64,000 bases of DNA, taken from NCBI GenBank assembly GCA_003339415.1, contig PDHQ01000046.1:3119-67118 (forward strand). The letters are read 5' to 3'. The stretch's first letter is position 1. The number at the start of each line of letters is the position of its first letter. This DNA comes from Ophiocordyceps camponoti-saundersi (nom. inval.). Lineage: Eukaryota; Ascomycota; Sordariomycetes; Hypocreales; Ophiocordycipitaceae. The position numbers and the translations under genes were made by a program. Below, one piece after another: positions 1 through 11,558 of this stretch. The notes under the pieces were generated by a model, which was not told the origin of the DNA, ran no database searches, and saw only the letters and a program-made list of their open reading frames with translations.

Positions 1-701
1 CCCCCCCCCTTTTTTTTTTGTTTTCCCGCATGACGGCATCTCCCTCCACCTCCCCCCACACACACACCCGCCCACGCACACATTCACGCACACACGCACG
101 CCTCCCCCTACCACAGTAATACCCGCCTTCTTTTCGCCCCTCCCTCCCTGTTTTTTTAGTTGTGCGGGAGATTGCCAGTGCCCAGTGGGCGGTGCTACAT
201 ACCCAGTTCCTACCTGCTGTTCGACTCTGACTTGGTTGACTATTTATACATATATTGATGGAATGTGTAAAATATGCATGTACGAATAGAGAGGCATGTG
301 CATGCATTGTTAACAATTGTGTATGTCTGTACTTATGTACATAGGTACATACACATGTAGCGTGTATCCGCACAGTCGCGTCGCACAATGGAGGCCATCT
401 TCTCTTCGGTACCTGGGCCGCTTTACGAGAAGCTTAAGATTTTGATTTAGTGTGGAAAAGGGGGCGCCGCGCCATGGGAAGCTTGCTTACGGATACACTG
501 ACAGGTACTGGATAAGCTTTCCCACCTTTTTTTATTCATTGGACAGCCGTTTACTCCGTACAGCCGTGCGTGTATATATGTACATAGGCTGTAGGCTGTA
601 ATCCGTACTCCGTAGGCTGTAGCCTGTATGTAGCATCATCCCACACGCTCACCTGAGCCGGCCGGCACACACCAGATAGCAGAAAGGTACCTCGTACATA
701 T
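1..701. other. Non-coding unique DNA left of copia copy 1
   Basis: No convincing coding region on either strand. The stretch opens with a C9/T10 homopolymer pair, then has a CA-rich tract (about 56-100). A short GGCTGTA motif recurs at about 587-630. CpA and TpG dinucleotides are common, so unlike the block that begins at 707 this DNA has not been hit by RIP. Confidence 0.6.
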
Positions 702-706
702 ATACT

Positions 707-1002
707 TATCAGATAAGGAGGAGGCGTGCAAATTGCATTAATTAATATACTTACCCTCCTAAAACGGAGGGAATTATCGTTATCTTTATATAAGTAATAA
801 GAACCTTCCGTATCGGCCTCTTATACCGTAATACCCTTATAAATAAGCCTTTATTCCTATATCTTATATATTACCTTAAATATAGCCCTTTTCCTAATAG
901 AAATTCCGTTTCCTAAGTTACGGAGCTATTATTATAATAACCGTACGCCTTAAAAGATAATAAAATATACGCCTAACTTACCCTTATCTTAGCCTTTTAA
1001 TA
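707..1002 (-). repeat. LTR of copia copy 1 (left, 3' LTR in element orientation)
   Basis: 296 bp, matching 8441-8736 base for base in length. It begins TATCAGA and ends TTTTAATA, a RIP-altered form of the TGTCAGA...TCTGACA ends seen intact across copy 2. The outer ~40 bp keep TpG/CpA; the rest has lost them. Confidence 0.92.
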
Positions 1003-2149
1003 TACCCTTATAAGCGCTATATATACTGCTTTTTATATTAGGTAAGTAATATTTACTTTTTAAAAAATATAATTAAAGTTTTTTATAATAGTTAAAAAAG
1101 GAGTTAAAGGTTAAATAGCGGTAAGGTATATAAGTTAGTTTATTTAGCTTAAAAAATATTAGATAATAGTTAAGCGGTTATTCTTATAGCTAAGCTTTTA
1201 ATAAAGCTAAGTTTAATTCCTAATACCTCCTTAGTATATATTTTCGGGAATTATTATATAAGGGAGGCTTTTAATTAAGTAGCTTAGTTACCTAGCTATA
1301 ATAAAAGGATTAAGGGCCCTTTTATTATAGTAAAATAGCTAAATTACCTAGCTAGGGGTTTTCCTTAATTAGTCTTATTAGTAGTATTTTTAAGTATTAT
1401 TAATTTTTTATTTTTTTTTATATATTTTAATAAGTTTACTATATTACCTTAATAATAAAGAAACTAATAGATAAGTTAAAATAATTAAAAAGGAAAAGTT
1501 TATAAAGAAAATAAAAATATTATAATTAAAAGTTTATAATATTTTAAGGTAATTTTCCTAATTAGAATAGATAATAAAAAAGATAACCTTAAGATAAGGG
1601 TATTATTTAACCGATAAGAAAATAATTATAATAGCGATTAGGGAGTAATAAAATAAAGTTACTATTTAATTTTAGTAAAAATTAGTTTAGTAATAAGGAA
1701 ATAATAATAATTTAAAGTAACGCTTAAGTTATAATTAATAAAATTAATTACGGATATATAAGTCCGGATTTAATATATAAAACTAAAAAAGATAAGTATA
1801 ATTACTTATATAAATAGGCTTTTTAAAAGGTATTTTCTTCCCTTTAAGCCTTAATTAATAAGTTAATTAAGAGGTATTTTTTTCCCTCTAATTTTTTAAA
1901 TTTATATATAGCTTCGTAAGCTTAATTTCTCTTTAAAAAGTATAGAATTTCTCCTTTTAGAGGAGCTTAATTAGTTTATCCGCTATTATACTAGAAATTT
2001 CTATCTAGCCGATTTTTATATAGCTTAACTATATTTCCTACTATAGCTAATAAAAATATATATTTATATATAAAAGCTTAGTTTTTAACCTTATATTCTT
2101 TTTAGTAATTAACTTAATAGTTTATAAGTTATTATAATATATTATAATA

Positions 2150-2900
2150 TCTTCTAATAGCTTAAATTAAACTTATTTATATAGCCTCTTAAAAGCTTAG
2201 ATTTCTTTTATAATATATAATAAGGCTAGGAATTTAGCTTTTATTAAGGAAATCGTTACTATATCTTATTTCCTAAATTTAAAAATAACTATACTTTTAA
2301 AAACTTAGATAATAAAGCCTTTAGTGCTCTTTTAGTTATAGTTATCCTCGAATAAAGCGTTAGATATAGCTATAATAATTAAATTATTATTATTATAGCT
2401 AATTAAGAAGTCCTAAATATTACGAAAAAATTCTATAATATAAATTATAAATTATATATATTAAAAACTAAGATTAATAAAGCTTTATATAAGTTAGCTA
2501 ATAATAAATATAATATTAGCTTATATAATAATAATAGCGTATATTAAGCTTCCGATAATAGCTTAATATTACTTAATCTTTTCTTTTATTACTTACCCCT
2601 TAAAAGGGGGGATCTTCTTAAGCGTTATTAGCTAAGGCTAAGTTTTCTTTACTAGGAGCTTTTTAAATTTTATTATAACTTTTTAAATATAAGACTTTTA
2701 ATTTAAGAATAAACGCCGATTAGCCCTATCCCTAATAATTTTAATATTTAGGAACTAATAAAAGTTCCCTAAATTTTTAATTTAAAAAGCTTTCTTAATA
2801 GCTTATTAAAACTTAATATATTTATCTATTTAATCTTTCTTAAATAAAGTTATAAGATTATTAATATAAAAGAAAATAATAATCTTCTTATTTATTATAA
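2150..2900 (-). pseudogene. Degenerate copia reverse transcriptase-RNase H (copy 1)
   Basis: Minus-strand reading around 2852-2874 gives FFYINNLITLF. That is the copia RT catalytic box FFYVDDLI with both aspartates turned to asparagine (GAT to AAT), plus valine to isoleucine. Further along the same strand (lower coordinates, about 2205-2290) RK-stop-DIVTISLIKAKFLAL matches the copia RNase H segment RKQDTV..S(S/T)TEAEFLAL. Stops fall where CAA, CAG or TGG codons would be expected. No intact reading frame survives, so this copy is catalytically dead. Confidence 0.85.
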
Positions 2901-4549
2901 TATAAAAGTTTTCCGAAACGGTCCTATAATTTTAGTTTTTTAGCTAGGCTATAAGTAATTTATATTAAAAGAGAGGGGATTATTAAAAGCTATAAAAAGC
3001 TTTTTTTAACTTTTAGGCCTAGCCTAGCTTATTAAAGCTAAGAGGTATCTTATAATATACCTCTTCGTTAAGGTTATTATTATAAAATATATTTACGAAA
3101 TTATATTAATAAGCCTTAAAGTTAAAGTATATTATAAAAGCTATAAGGAGCCTAAATATATATATTATTAGCATATAAGTATAAATAAATAATTTATTTA
3201 GCGGTTATTCGTTTTTATATATAATAATATAAGCTTTATACTTTTAAAAAAAGCCTTATAAGTTAAACTTATAAATAAAGACCTATTTAAGATTAATTAA
3301 CCGCTCGGCGCTATCCTTAAGGTATAGTAGCTATTAAAATCTTTTTAATAATTTTATAATCTTTTATCCTTATTAACTTAACTTTTATAGCTTTTAGCTA
3401 TTATACTTTATTAGGCTTACTATAAGCCCTTTTATATATAAAAAAGGGCTCCGATAAATAGTCCTAATAAAGCTTATCTATAAAAGCTTAAGAGAGGATA
3501 AAGGCCGAATTCTCTATCTAATTAAGGGAGTTAAGGGTAAGAGGCGTATAAAAAAATATTTCCGCCTTTTTTACTAAAAAATCTATAAATTTAGCGCTAA
3601 GATAACTATTATCCCGCTCTTTAACGCTAGATTAATTAGAAAGGCCGGAAAACGCGTTTTTAAGCGTTTCTTAAAACTAAATATCGTTATTAGCTAAGTT
3701 ACGTATACTAGGCTTTTCTTATTATAAAAGCCCGAGGAGATTATTATTATTAACTTCCTCTTTTTAATCTTTAACTATAGAAACTTAACGAAGGGCTTTT
3801 TCTAGCTAAGGGGTATCCTTATAATCTTACTTATAAAATACCTTCTTATTAAAAGTTATAAAAAAAGTATTAATAAAAAAGTGCCTTTTTAAAAAAAGTA
3901 CTTAGATTAGGTATTATAAGGAGGAAGTAATATTAGCTAAGTAGCTAATATAAGCTTTTAGATCGAATTTACTTTAAAAGCCTCTTAATACTTTCCTTAT
4001 TATAGGAAACGCCTTATAACTATAAGCTTTAATATATTATAAGTCTTAAATAAAATAATCTTACGGATAACTCTCCTATTAAGGGTTATAAGTTTTAAGC
4101 TAATAAAGCTTTTATTTAATTAACTATATAGCTACCCCCTTATTTACCTTATAAGGCGTCCTATTAAGTAAGTAAATAGCTATTTATATAGCTATTAGCT
4201 ATATATTATAAGGGAAGCCTAATTATATAAGGAGGTATATAGCTATATATATTATAATACCTCCTAATTATTCGGTATAACTATTTTAATATACGTATAT
4301 TAGAAAGGTAAATTAAATATTAATACTTTTAAATATTATATTATCTTAGAAAGCCTTAGTAAAAAGGGCCTTCTTATAATTTATTAGAATAATTAATACT
4401 TTTAGATTAAATACTTAAGCGATATAAGCTATAAATTTAACTTAAATAAATAGTAGATCCGTTTTATAAGGAATATTATAGCTTTTTCTTTCCCCTATAA
4501 AGTAGTAAGTAAAAAGGGCTAGATAATTCGATTTATTATACCTTACGCT

Positions 4550-6414
4550 AACTTTTATATATCTTATAGACTCCGCGCTTATAGCAACGCGGATACGGAC
4601 CCCTTATTTTTATATTATAAGCGGACTTTACTTTTTCCGTTACCTTATAATAATAGCCTTAAGCCGCGCCTAGAGCGACTTCGGGGGGGAGGGTAACGCT
4701 ATATAGGTTAATTATAATCGCGAAAATTTTTTACTTAAAATATAGCTTTATTTTAAATTATAGTAAACTTAAACTTAAAAATTTATTATACCTCTTACCT
4801 TATTAGAAGCTAAGGCGAGTATTAGTAAGATTATTTTAGAAAACGCCTTAGTCTTTATATAGGTAATTATCGAATAAGTAGCGGAGTCTAAGAGGGTCTA
4901 GGGAGGCGCCCCCCTTACTCTAACTCCGTTAATTAGAAATATCTCCTTAGCTATTATAGCCGCGGTTTCCTCTTTTTTTTATAGCTTTAAGGGGAGCGGA
5001 ACTCCTCTAATATAGGCTATAGTTATAGCTAGAGCGCTAGAGAAAATTATTAAAAAATAAGTTTTAAGGTAATATAAGTATTAGCTTATAATTTACTTTA
5101 ACTTTATTATTACTTTACTCTAAGTTTAAGGCCCTAAGGTAATTATAATAAGTATTAACTACGAACTCCGCGGGTAAGGCTAAGCTCTTATAATAAAGAA
5201 ATTACTTAGCGGCGATATTATAGTAATATTTTAAAATACCGTTTATAAGCTTTAGTCTAATTTAAGGTAGCTTTATACCGCTTTCGGAGAAAAAGTATAT
5301 TTAATTAACGAAGGTTATATTTTTATTATAAAAAAAATATTAGCGTAAGCCTTATAGTAGGGCGGTAAAGAAGCCTTTTAGAAAAAGATTAAGTCCTTAA
5401 ATAAAGTTTTAATAATATAATTATATATAAAAAGATATTATTTAAAAACTTAGCGGAGTTCCCTTATAGTTACTATTAATAGCGTAATAGATATAAACTA
5501 GATTTATAATAAAAGTATAATAATATAAATAGAGATTTTTAACGCGGAACCTTATAAGCTAAAAGTTTAATTTTAATAATATTTTAAATATTACTAGCTT
5601 AAATATATTACTAAATATTATATAGCGAAGCTATAATATAGCTAGTATTTTACCTTTCTATACGTAGAGGGTAAGTTAGCTTACCTTATAGCTTACGGAA
5701 AAAGACCGCACTATTACCTTTTTTATTAGGGGGCTTACTTTAGGTAAAGTTAACTTTACCTTAAGATAAGAGTAGCGTAAGACTAGGTAAAAGATACTTA
5801 TATTTCCTAACCCCGGAGATTCGTAAATTAGAATTTCGTATATACCGCCCCTCCTCCCCTTTTAGCGCTAACTAAAGTTTAATAATAGCTAAGGCGGAAA
5901 CGCTAAAAAGCGAATATAATAGCTCCGCCTCTAACCCCCTCTCCGAACTTATCTATAGCTTTATCGTAATAGTTAGGCCGCCCTTTAAAACTAGCTATTA
6001 CGGGGTCTATTATAAGCTAGTAAAACCTCTATATATTTTTTAATTATATTAATAAAGCTTTAATTAAATAAATTATTTAAGACGCTATAATTAAGCGTAA
6101 AGATTTAATTTATAATAACGATAACGCTTAGGAAGATAAGTAGCTATATAGACTCTATACCGGACCTAGCTTACGCGTACTCTTACTACCGCGGACTCCG
6201 CTCCGGAGGAAATATTAGCTTCCTAATTACTTATTATTACTAAACCTATCTAAAGTATAGAGTGCCGGGTGCGGACCTAGTCCGGCCCTAAACCGAGGTA
6301 ACGCTTAAGGGGAGGGTTTTACTCTAAGTTTTTTAGTTTTTCCTACTCTTAGAATATATATAAGATAGTTCTAGGCTATATATTAGGTATACTAGCGTAT
6401 AAATATTATTATTA
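4550..6414 (+). mobile_element. Nested LINE (Tad-like) ORF1 fragment with (ATT)n tail
   Basis: This 1865-bp insertion is absent from the same place in copia copy 2. It is flanked by a 17-bp perfect direct repeat (4533-4549 and 6415-6431, TTATTATACCTTACGCT) and its right end is an (ATT)n tail. Long variable target duplications and a simple-repeat 3' tail are marks of target-primed reverse transcription. On the plus strand at about 5580-5622 a reading with every Cys and His codon changed to Tyr by C-to-T/G-to-A gives YFKYYxLKYITKYY, the CX2CX4HX4C gag knuckle. A second CX2C and a C..CG..PH...C motif follow to about 5730, as in ORF1 of fungal Tad1-clade LINEs. No endonuclease or RT is visible; only ~700 bp separate the knuckles from the tail. 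It is therefore deleted or non-autonomous. Confidence 0.8.
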
Positions 6415-8440
6415 TTATTATACCTTACGCTTATATAGAATAGATTAAATAAGATAATAGCTTAAGAGCGTTAAGGCTACGAGGCCTAATAAGGTACTTA
6501 TAATCTCTCCTTTCTAAGTTTAGTAATAAGATAGCCTTATTAATATTAACCCTTAGTAACTTACTTAGCGAGGCTTATACCTTGACTCTTAGATAACTTA
6601 TATAAGCGTGCTATAAGTCCTTATTTATCTTTATAATAAGTTAAGGGAAACGTAAATTAAGTAAAGCTATAAGGGTTAGTTTAATAACTTATAACTAAGG
6701 CTACCTAATCCTCGTAACCGTATAATAAAAAGTTACCTTATTTCTTAAGTTATAAAGTTAGCTTATAAGGTTATTCTAAGCGTAACTTTTTTCCGTAAAG
6801 ATTATTAAAAAGATAAGATTAATATTAAAATTAAAGTTAAACTTAATATTCGTAAAAGTTATATAATAACCTATTTCTATTATAAATATAATTATATTTA
6901 CTTTTAAGGTAATAACTTTAGTTATAATAATAGTAAGATTAGCCTAGCTATTTAAGTTAAAAATATTAAACTAATTAAAGGAGTTAAAAATATATATTAA
7001 GTACCCCCTATTAAGAAGGATACTATTTTTTATCTTTATACTTTTTAAAGCGGGATTCCCTAAAGCTATAAAAATGCCCGAAGTTTCCTTATCCCTTTAT
7101 TAGCTAGTAATTCCTTTATTCTCCTTTTTCTATTAATTAACTTTCTATTAAATTAATTAATTATAAGCTACCTTATTTATAACTTATTAAAAAAGGTTAT
7201 TATTAAGATTAATCTAATTTTATAGAAAAGGAGGGATTAAGTTAGGGAGAACGTAAAAGTACCGCTTTTAGTAATTTTCCTTTTTTTTAAACTTTTAAAA
7301 ATATTTTTAGCTATATTAAATATAAACTTAAGCGTTACGCTTTTTAAAATTATTAGATAAAGAAAAAAAAGGAGGGGCTTATTTTACCGGGCGGTTATTT
7401 TAATCCTTATTCTATAAAGTATTTATTTTTATCTATTATTTAAAATTATTATAAATAATAAAAGCTATTTTTTTCTTAGTTTAATTAAGCTTAGGGGCTT
7501 TATAATTAGCCTTTCTAAACTCTTAAAAAATATTAATAAATTAAGAAGCTTTTCCGTAATTTTTATAGCGGATTAAATTAAAATTATATTATATTATTTA
7601 TATAAATAAGGGATACTAATCCCTTATTATATAGATAAAATACTTAATATATACTTTATCGGTAAATTTTATATTATTTAGTTATAAGTAAATTTACTAA
7701 GCTTAGATTAATTAAGTAACTTAGTTATTAATATTTTTTTTAAAAAGGTTTTATAAAAAAAAATCCCGTAATTTATTTTTAGCTAACTTATATTTAGCTA
7801 TTTCTCCGAGCTATATAAGAGCTTAAAAAGTAATAAATTTCTCCTTAAGGGAGAAATCCCTTTAAATTAAGGATTAATAAGTAAATAAAAAGCTTACTTA
7901 GATAAAAAGATTTATTTTTTCTAATATTTTCTTTATTTAATAAAATTTTTTTAAGTTTTCTTAGAAATTTAGAAAAGTAAATATTTTATATTTTTTTCTA
8001 AATAGTTAAAAAGTTTTAGAGTTAGGGGTCTCGCTTTTTATTTAACCTCTTAAGCTTATAAATAAGATTTCCGGTTAATCTAGCTTTATAAAAATCTCTT
8101 ATATTTCTAAGTTTATAAAAAACTAAATATTATAGCTTTATATTATATTAATAATATCTTAATATTAATTAGTTTAATTTTTAGGGTTTTTAAGAATAAA
8201 AGTAAGTTTAATTAATATAGTAAAATCTATTATTATATTAATTATTATATTATTAAAATTATTAATTATAGTTAAAAATTAATAAATTTAAAAGTTATAA
8301 ATTTACTAAAAAAGTAATAATAGCTTTATTTTTATAAAAGCTTAATTAATTAAGTAAATTTATAAAATATAAGCTATATAAGCTATAAGAATAGTAAAAT
8401 TAAATAAATTAAATTAAAAAATACTAACCGGGCTTATAAC

Positions 8441-8736
8441 TATTAGATAAGGAGAAGGTATATAAATTATATTAATTAATATACTTATTTTTCTAAAATA
8501 AAGGGAATTATCGTTATCTTTATATAAGTAATAAAAACCTTTTATATTAGCCTCTTATACCGTAATACCCTTATAAATAAGCTTTTATTCCTATATCCTA
8601 TATATTACCCCGGATATAGCTCTTTTCCTAATAGGAATTCCGTTTCCTAGGTTGCGGAGCCGTTGCTATAATAACCGCACGCTTTAAGGGATAACAAAAT
8701 ATACGCCTAACCTACCCTTGTCTTAGCCCTCTAACA
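8441..8736 (-). repeat. LTR of copia copy 1 (right, 5' LTR in element orientation)
   Basis: 296 bp partner of 707-1002. It begins TATTAGA (mutated) and ends TCTAACA. The outward-facing ~85 bp keep CpA/TpG (for example GTTGCGGAGCCGTTGC), whereas the same positions in the inward-facing left LTR are TpA. Confidence 0.92.
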
Positions 8737-8741
8737 ATACT

Positions 8742-9854
8742 CCAACCCTCCCTCTGCCTACCTGCTATCCGTATTCGCAAAAGGTTAGGCCCGCTCATTC
8801 CCGCCCATCCACATCTATTCATATCCATTCATATCCATTCATATCCATTCATATCCATTCATATCCAATCCATCCATCCATCCCAGCTTCCATGTTATCA
8901 CAGGCCACCACCTCACTCCCTCCCCTCCCCCTCCCCCACCCCCCTCCCTCTTTCCCTCCCCCCCTCCATTCCAGGACCAATCCGACTTCCTTTTCCCCTA
9001 TTTCGCCGCCTTACCCACCCTCTCTCAGTCTCTCTCTCTCAGTCTCTCTCTCTCTGCCTCTCTCTCAGTCTCTATCCGTATCTCTCTTTCGCTCTCTCTT
9101 CCCGGCCTACCTACGGACGCATGTACTTACTGGGTACATCAATCCATCCCGCAGTGACTCGCTCGTTCCCTTTCCAGCTTCCTTTCTTCCTTCCCCCCCC
9201 TTTTCTTTCTTTTACGAACATCTTTCCCTTCTTTCCCCTCTTTTGCTTTTCTTTCGTTTCCTTCCTCCTTTTCCCTTTCGTCCTTTTCTCCTTCTCCCCC
9301 GTGTGTGATAATCGTACATATTCTTGCATACAGACAGACAGACATACATACATACATACCTCTCCGCACATTGATTCATCCATTCATACCTCCATACCTA
9401 TACATTCATAAACGCATCTGCATACCGAAGCGTCTCTTCATTATTATTATTATTCATCTCTTTGGTCTTCTTTTTTATACAACATACCTACCATCTACTC
9501 ATACAGACTTATGACAGACTTTCCCGTCCTACAACACACCCGTACATACCTAGAGGTACATAACACAACTGCCAAGAGCCGCTCTTCGGGCTGGCGGGAA
9601 ATTTTTCGTTCTTGAACGAGCCGCCGACGTCGACATTCCCCCCTCTCTCTCTCCAAGGACGCGTCTCTCCCTCCCCCTCCCCCTTCCCCCCCTCCTCCTC
9701 CTCCTCTTCCTCCTGCCACTCCTCTTCAACGCCAACCACCATCAGACACCCTTCTCCGCCTCTTTCTTTCCCCTTCCCCCTCTCCACCTCCTCCTCCGTC
9801 TTTCGCGTCTTTCAAAGCTCCCTACTCCTCGTCATCTTCCGGTCTGTCACTGCC
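8742..9854. other. Upstream region of SMI1/KNR4 homolog; tandem repeat and CT tracts
   Basis: No gene seen. Four perfect head-to-tail copies of ATATCCATTC (8821-8860) are flanked by imperfect copies. Long pyrimidine tracts follow (about 8908-9300 and 9630-9800), typical of promoters and leaders of strongly expressed filamentous-fungal genes. A (CATA)n run lies near 9340-9360. A 12-bp palindrome TACCTAGAGGTA is at 9547-9558. Open frames here are low-complexity artefacts of the CT tracts. Confidence 0.6.
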
Positions 9855-11558
9855 ATGGAGAGCTCTGGGTGCGTCGCTTTTCTCTGATCCTGATTGTGTT
9901 CAAACTCAGACTCCCTTAAGCTAATCCTTGAATCCTATCTCATAGCTTCGGTTCCGCTCTGCGCTCCTTCTGGCATACAATGACCAGTTACGATCGACGT
10001 GAGATTTTGCCCGCGCCTCCAAAACCGACGAGGCGTCGATCCTTGCGCTGACAGTTCCTCAGACTCGTCGTATCACTCCCCGCATCGATCCGGTCGTCAC
10101 GTCCCCTTGCAAAACAATCGCAGCGGCATCCTCACCGGCGTTGCCACAGCTCGCGACTCTCATACCGATGTCGCCTACCCATACTCTGACGATGGCGGTC
10201 GATCCTCTCCTCCCGCTCGCAACGGCTCCTACTCGCCAGGCATGAGATCAGCGGCCGCCAAGCAGGCGGACGGTTTTGAGGTCCAGAGCCCCGGCGACGT
10301 TCCCATGCAGTCCTTTAGCGACGGCCTCCCACCTCCGCCCCCTGTCAGCCACTCGTGGAAGCGGATAGACGCCTGGGCTGAGGACAACTATCCCGAGCTC
10401 TTCGACCAGCTGTGCGAGGGCGCCACCACAAACGACCTCAACGATCTGGAGCATCAACTCGACTGCTCCCTTCCCCAAGATGTCCGTCAGTCGCTCGCCA
10501 TCCACGACGGTCAGGAGCGCGGCGGCAACCCGTCCGGCATCATTTTCGGCTCCATGCTTCTCGACTGCGAGGAAATTGTCCAAGAATGGGAGACGTGGCG
10601 CAAGGTCAACCAGCAGCTTCTCGTCGACGCCGCCAACGCGCCCACCATAACCCCGTCCAAGCTCTCCGCCGGCAGCAACGAGGCCTCGTCATCGCGTCAG
10701 CAACGGCCCTCGTCGTCGTCGTCTGCCAGCACCGCCGACGAGTGGCGTCAGAGTCTCCTGTCCCGCCAGGATTCAGTTCCGCCAAAGGCGGTTCAGAGGG
10801 CCTATGCTCATCTCGGCTGGATTCCTCTGGTTCGCGACTGGGGCGGCAACAACCTGGCCGTCGACTTGTCTCCCGGTCCCAACGGGCGATGGGGTCAGAT
10901 TATCCTGTTCGGGCGCGACTACGACACAAAGTACGTCGTCGCCCGCTCGTGGGCCGCCTTCCTGGCCCTGGTTGCCGACGATCTCAACAGCGGAAAGTGG
11001 TTTGTCGACGACGAATCCGGCGAGCTCAAGCTGAGAGAGTTTAAGGAGACGAGGGTTGAGCCGGCCTACTTTTCCATCTTGCGATGGAGGATGGATCAGA
11101 AGCACGGCCGGAGAGCGGCCAAGCGCGCGTCCATGGTGCCGCCCAAGACGACGGCCACGGCCTCGCCGCCAATGGGTTCGCGCTCCGCGTCGCCCTACGC
11201 CAGCCCGACCGATGTCAACGGCGACGCACGAGGGCGGCCGGTCCACCGCTCCTCTCCGCTCTCGAGCCCCCTGCACGCGCCTGCGCATCTGAAGCCGCTC
11301 CCGCTGAGCCGCGTCACGGAGGAGACGTCGATTCCCGAGATGCCGAGCGCCGAGATTGAGCCCAGTCAGCTGGTCGAGGTCAACATGATGGATGACGACG
11401 ATGACGAGGACGATGTCGGCGACGTCGTGGCGCGGGGCAAGAACGCCTTGCGCATATCTACCGTCGTATGCCCGGACCCGGACGGGATGCTGTCGCCCAA
11501 GGTCAACGGCAAGAAGCCCGCCATGGCGGACGGCATGTTGAAGACGATTGAGATTTGA
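9855..11558 (+). CDS. Smi1/Knr4-family cell wall assembly regulator (SUKH-1 domain)
   Basis: Three exons: 9855-9868, 9946-9998 and 10063-11558, giving 520 aa. Intron 1 has GTGCGT...CATAG and intron 2 GTGAGA...CTCAG. The spliced N terminus reads MESSGFGSALRSFWHTMTSY and continues DRHSSYHSPHRSGR, the conserved start of fungal Knr4/GS-1 proteins. This decides the start over any later in-frame codon. The SUKH (SMI1_KNR4) domain spans roughly residues 145-350, including GWIPLVRDWGGNNLAVDL and GRDYDTKYVVARSW, with a serine-rich insert before its second half. The C-terminal part is low-complexity with an acidic DDDDDEDD run. In yeast, Smi1/Knr4 coordinates the cell-wall-integrity MAP kinase pathway with beta-1,3-glucan synthesis; the same role here is by homology. 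It lies 1.1 kb right of the dead copia block and converges on the LPMO gene. Confidence 0.92.

Larger units (their letters stand above)
707..8736 (-). mobile_element. Ty1/copia LTR retrotransposon, full-length copy 1, RIP-destroyed
   Basis: LTRs of 296 bp lie at 707-1002 and 8441-8736. The flanking target-site duplication is a perfect ATACT (702-706 and 8737-8741). Orientation is minus. The primer-binding site next to the right LTR (8428-8440, read on the minus strand GTTATAAGCCCGG) fits the anticodon arm of initiator tRNA-Met with one G-to-A change, as in half-tRNA priming by copia elements. Minus-strand remnants of copia reverse transcriptase (around 2852-2874) and RNase H (around 2205-2290) are readable in the expected order. 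CpA and TpG are almost absent from the interior, and stops are frequent in every frame. A LINE fragment is nested at 4550-6414. Without it the element is about 6.15 kb, normal for copia. Confidence 0.93.

Noticed and set aside
1003..8440. Possible CRISPR-like or tandem satellite array in AT-rich DNA
   Set aside because: The repetitive look comes from reduced dinucleotide diversity; I found no regular repeat-spacer period.
8892..9308. 138-codon open frame in the SMI1 upstream region
   Set aside because: Translation is Pro/Ser/Leu low complexity produced by CT tracts (SLSLSLSVSLSLPLS); it is promoter/leader DNA.
9999..11558. SMI1 homolog starting at 9999
   Set aside because: That frame begins with GTG inside an intron (GTGAGA donor). 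The spliced model 9855-11558 gives the conserved N terminus.
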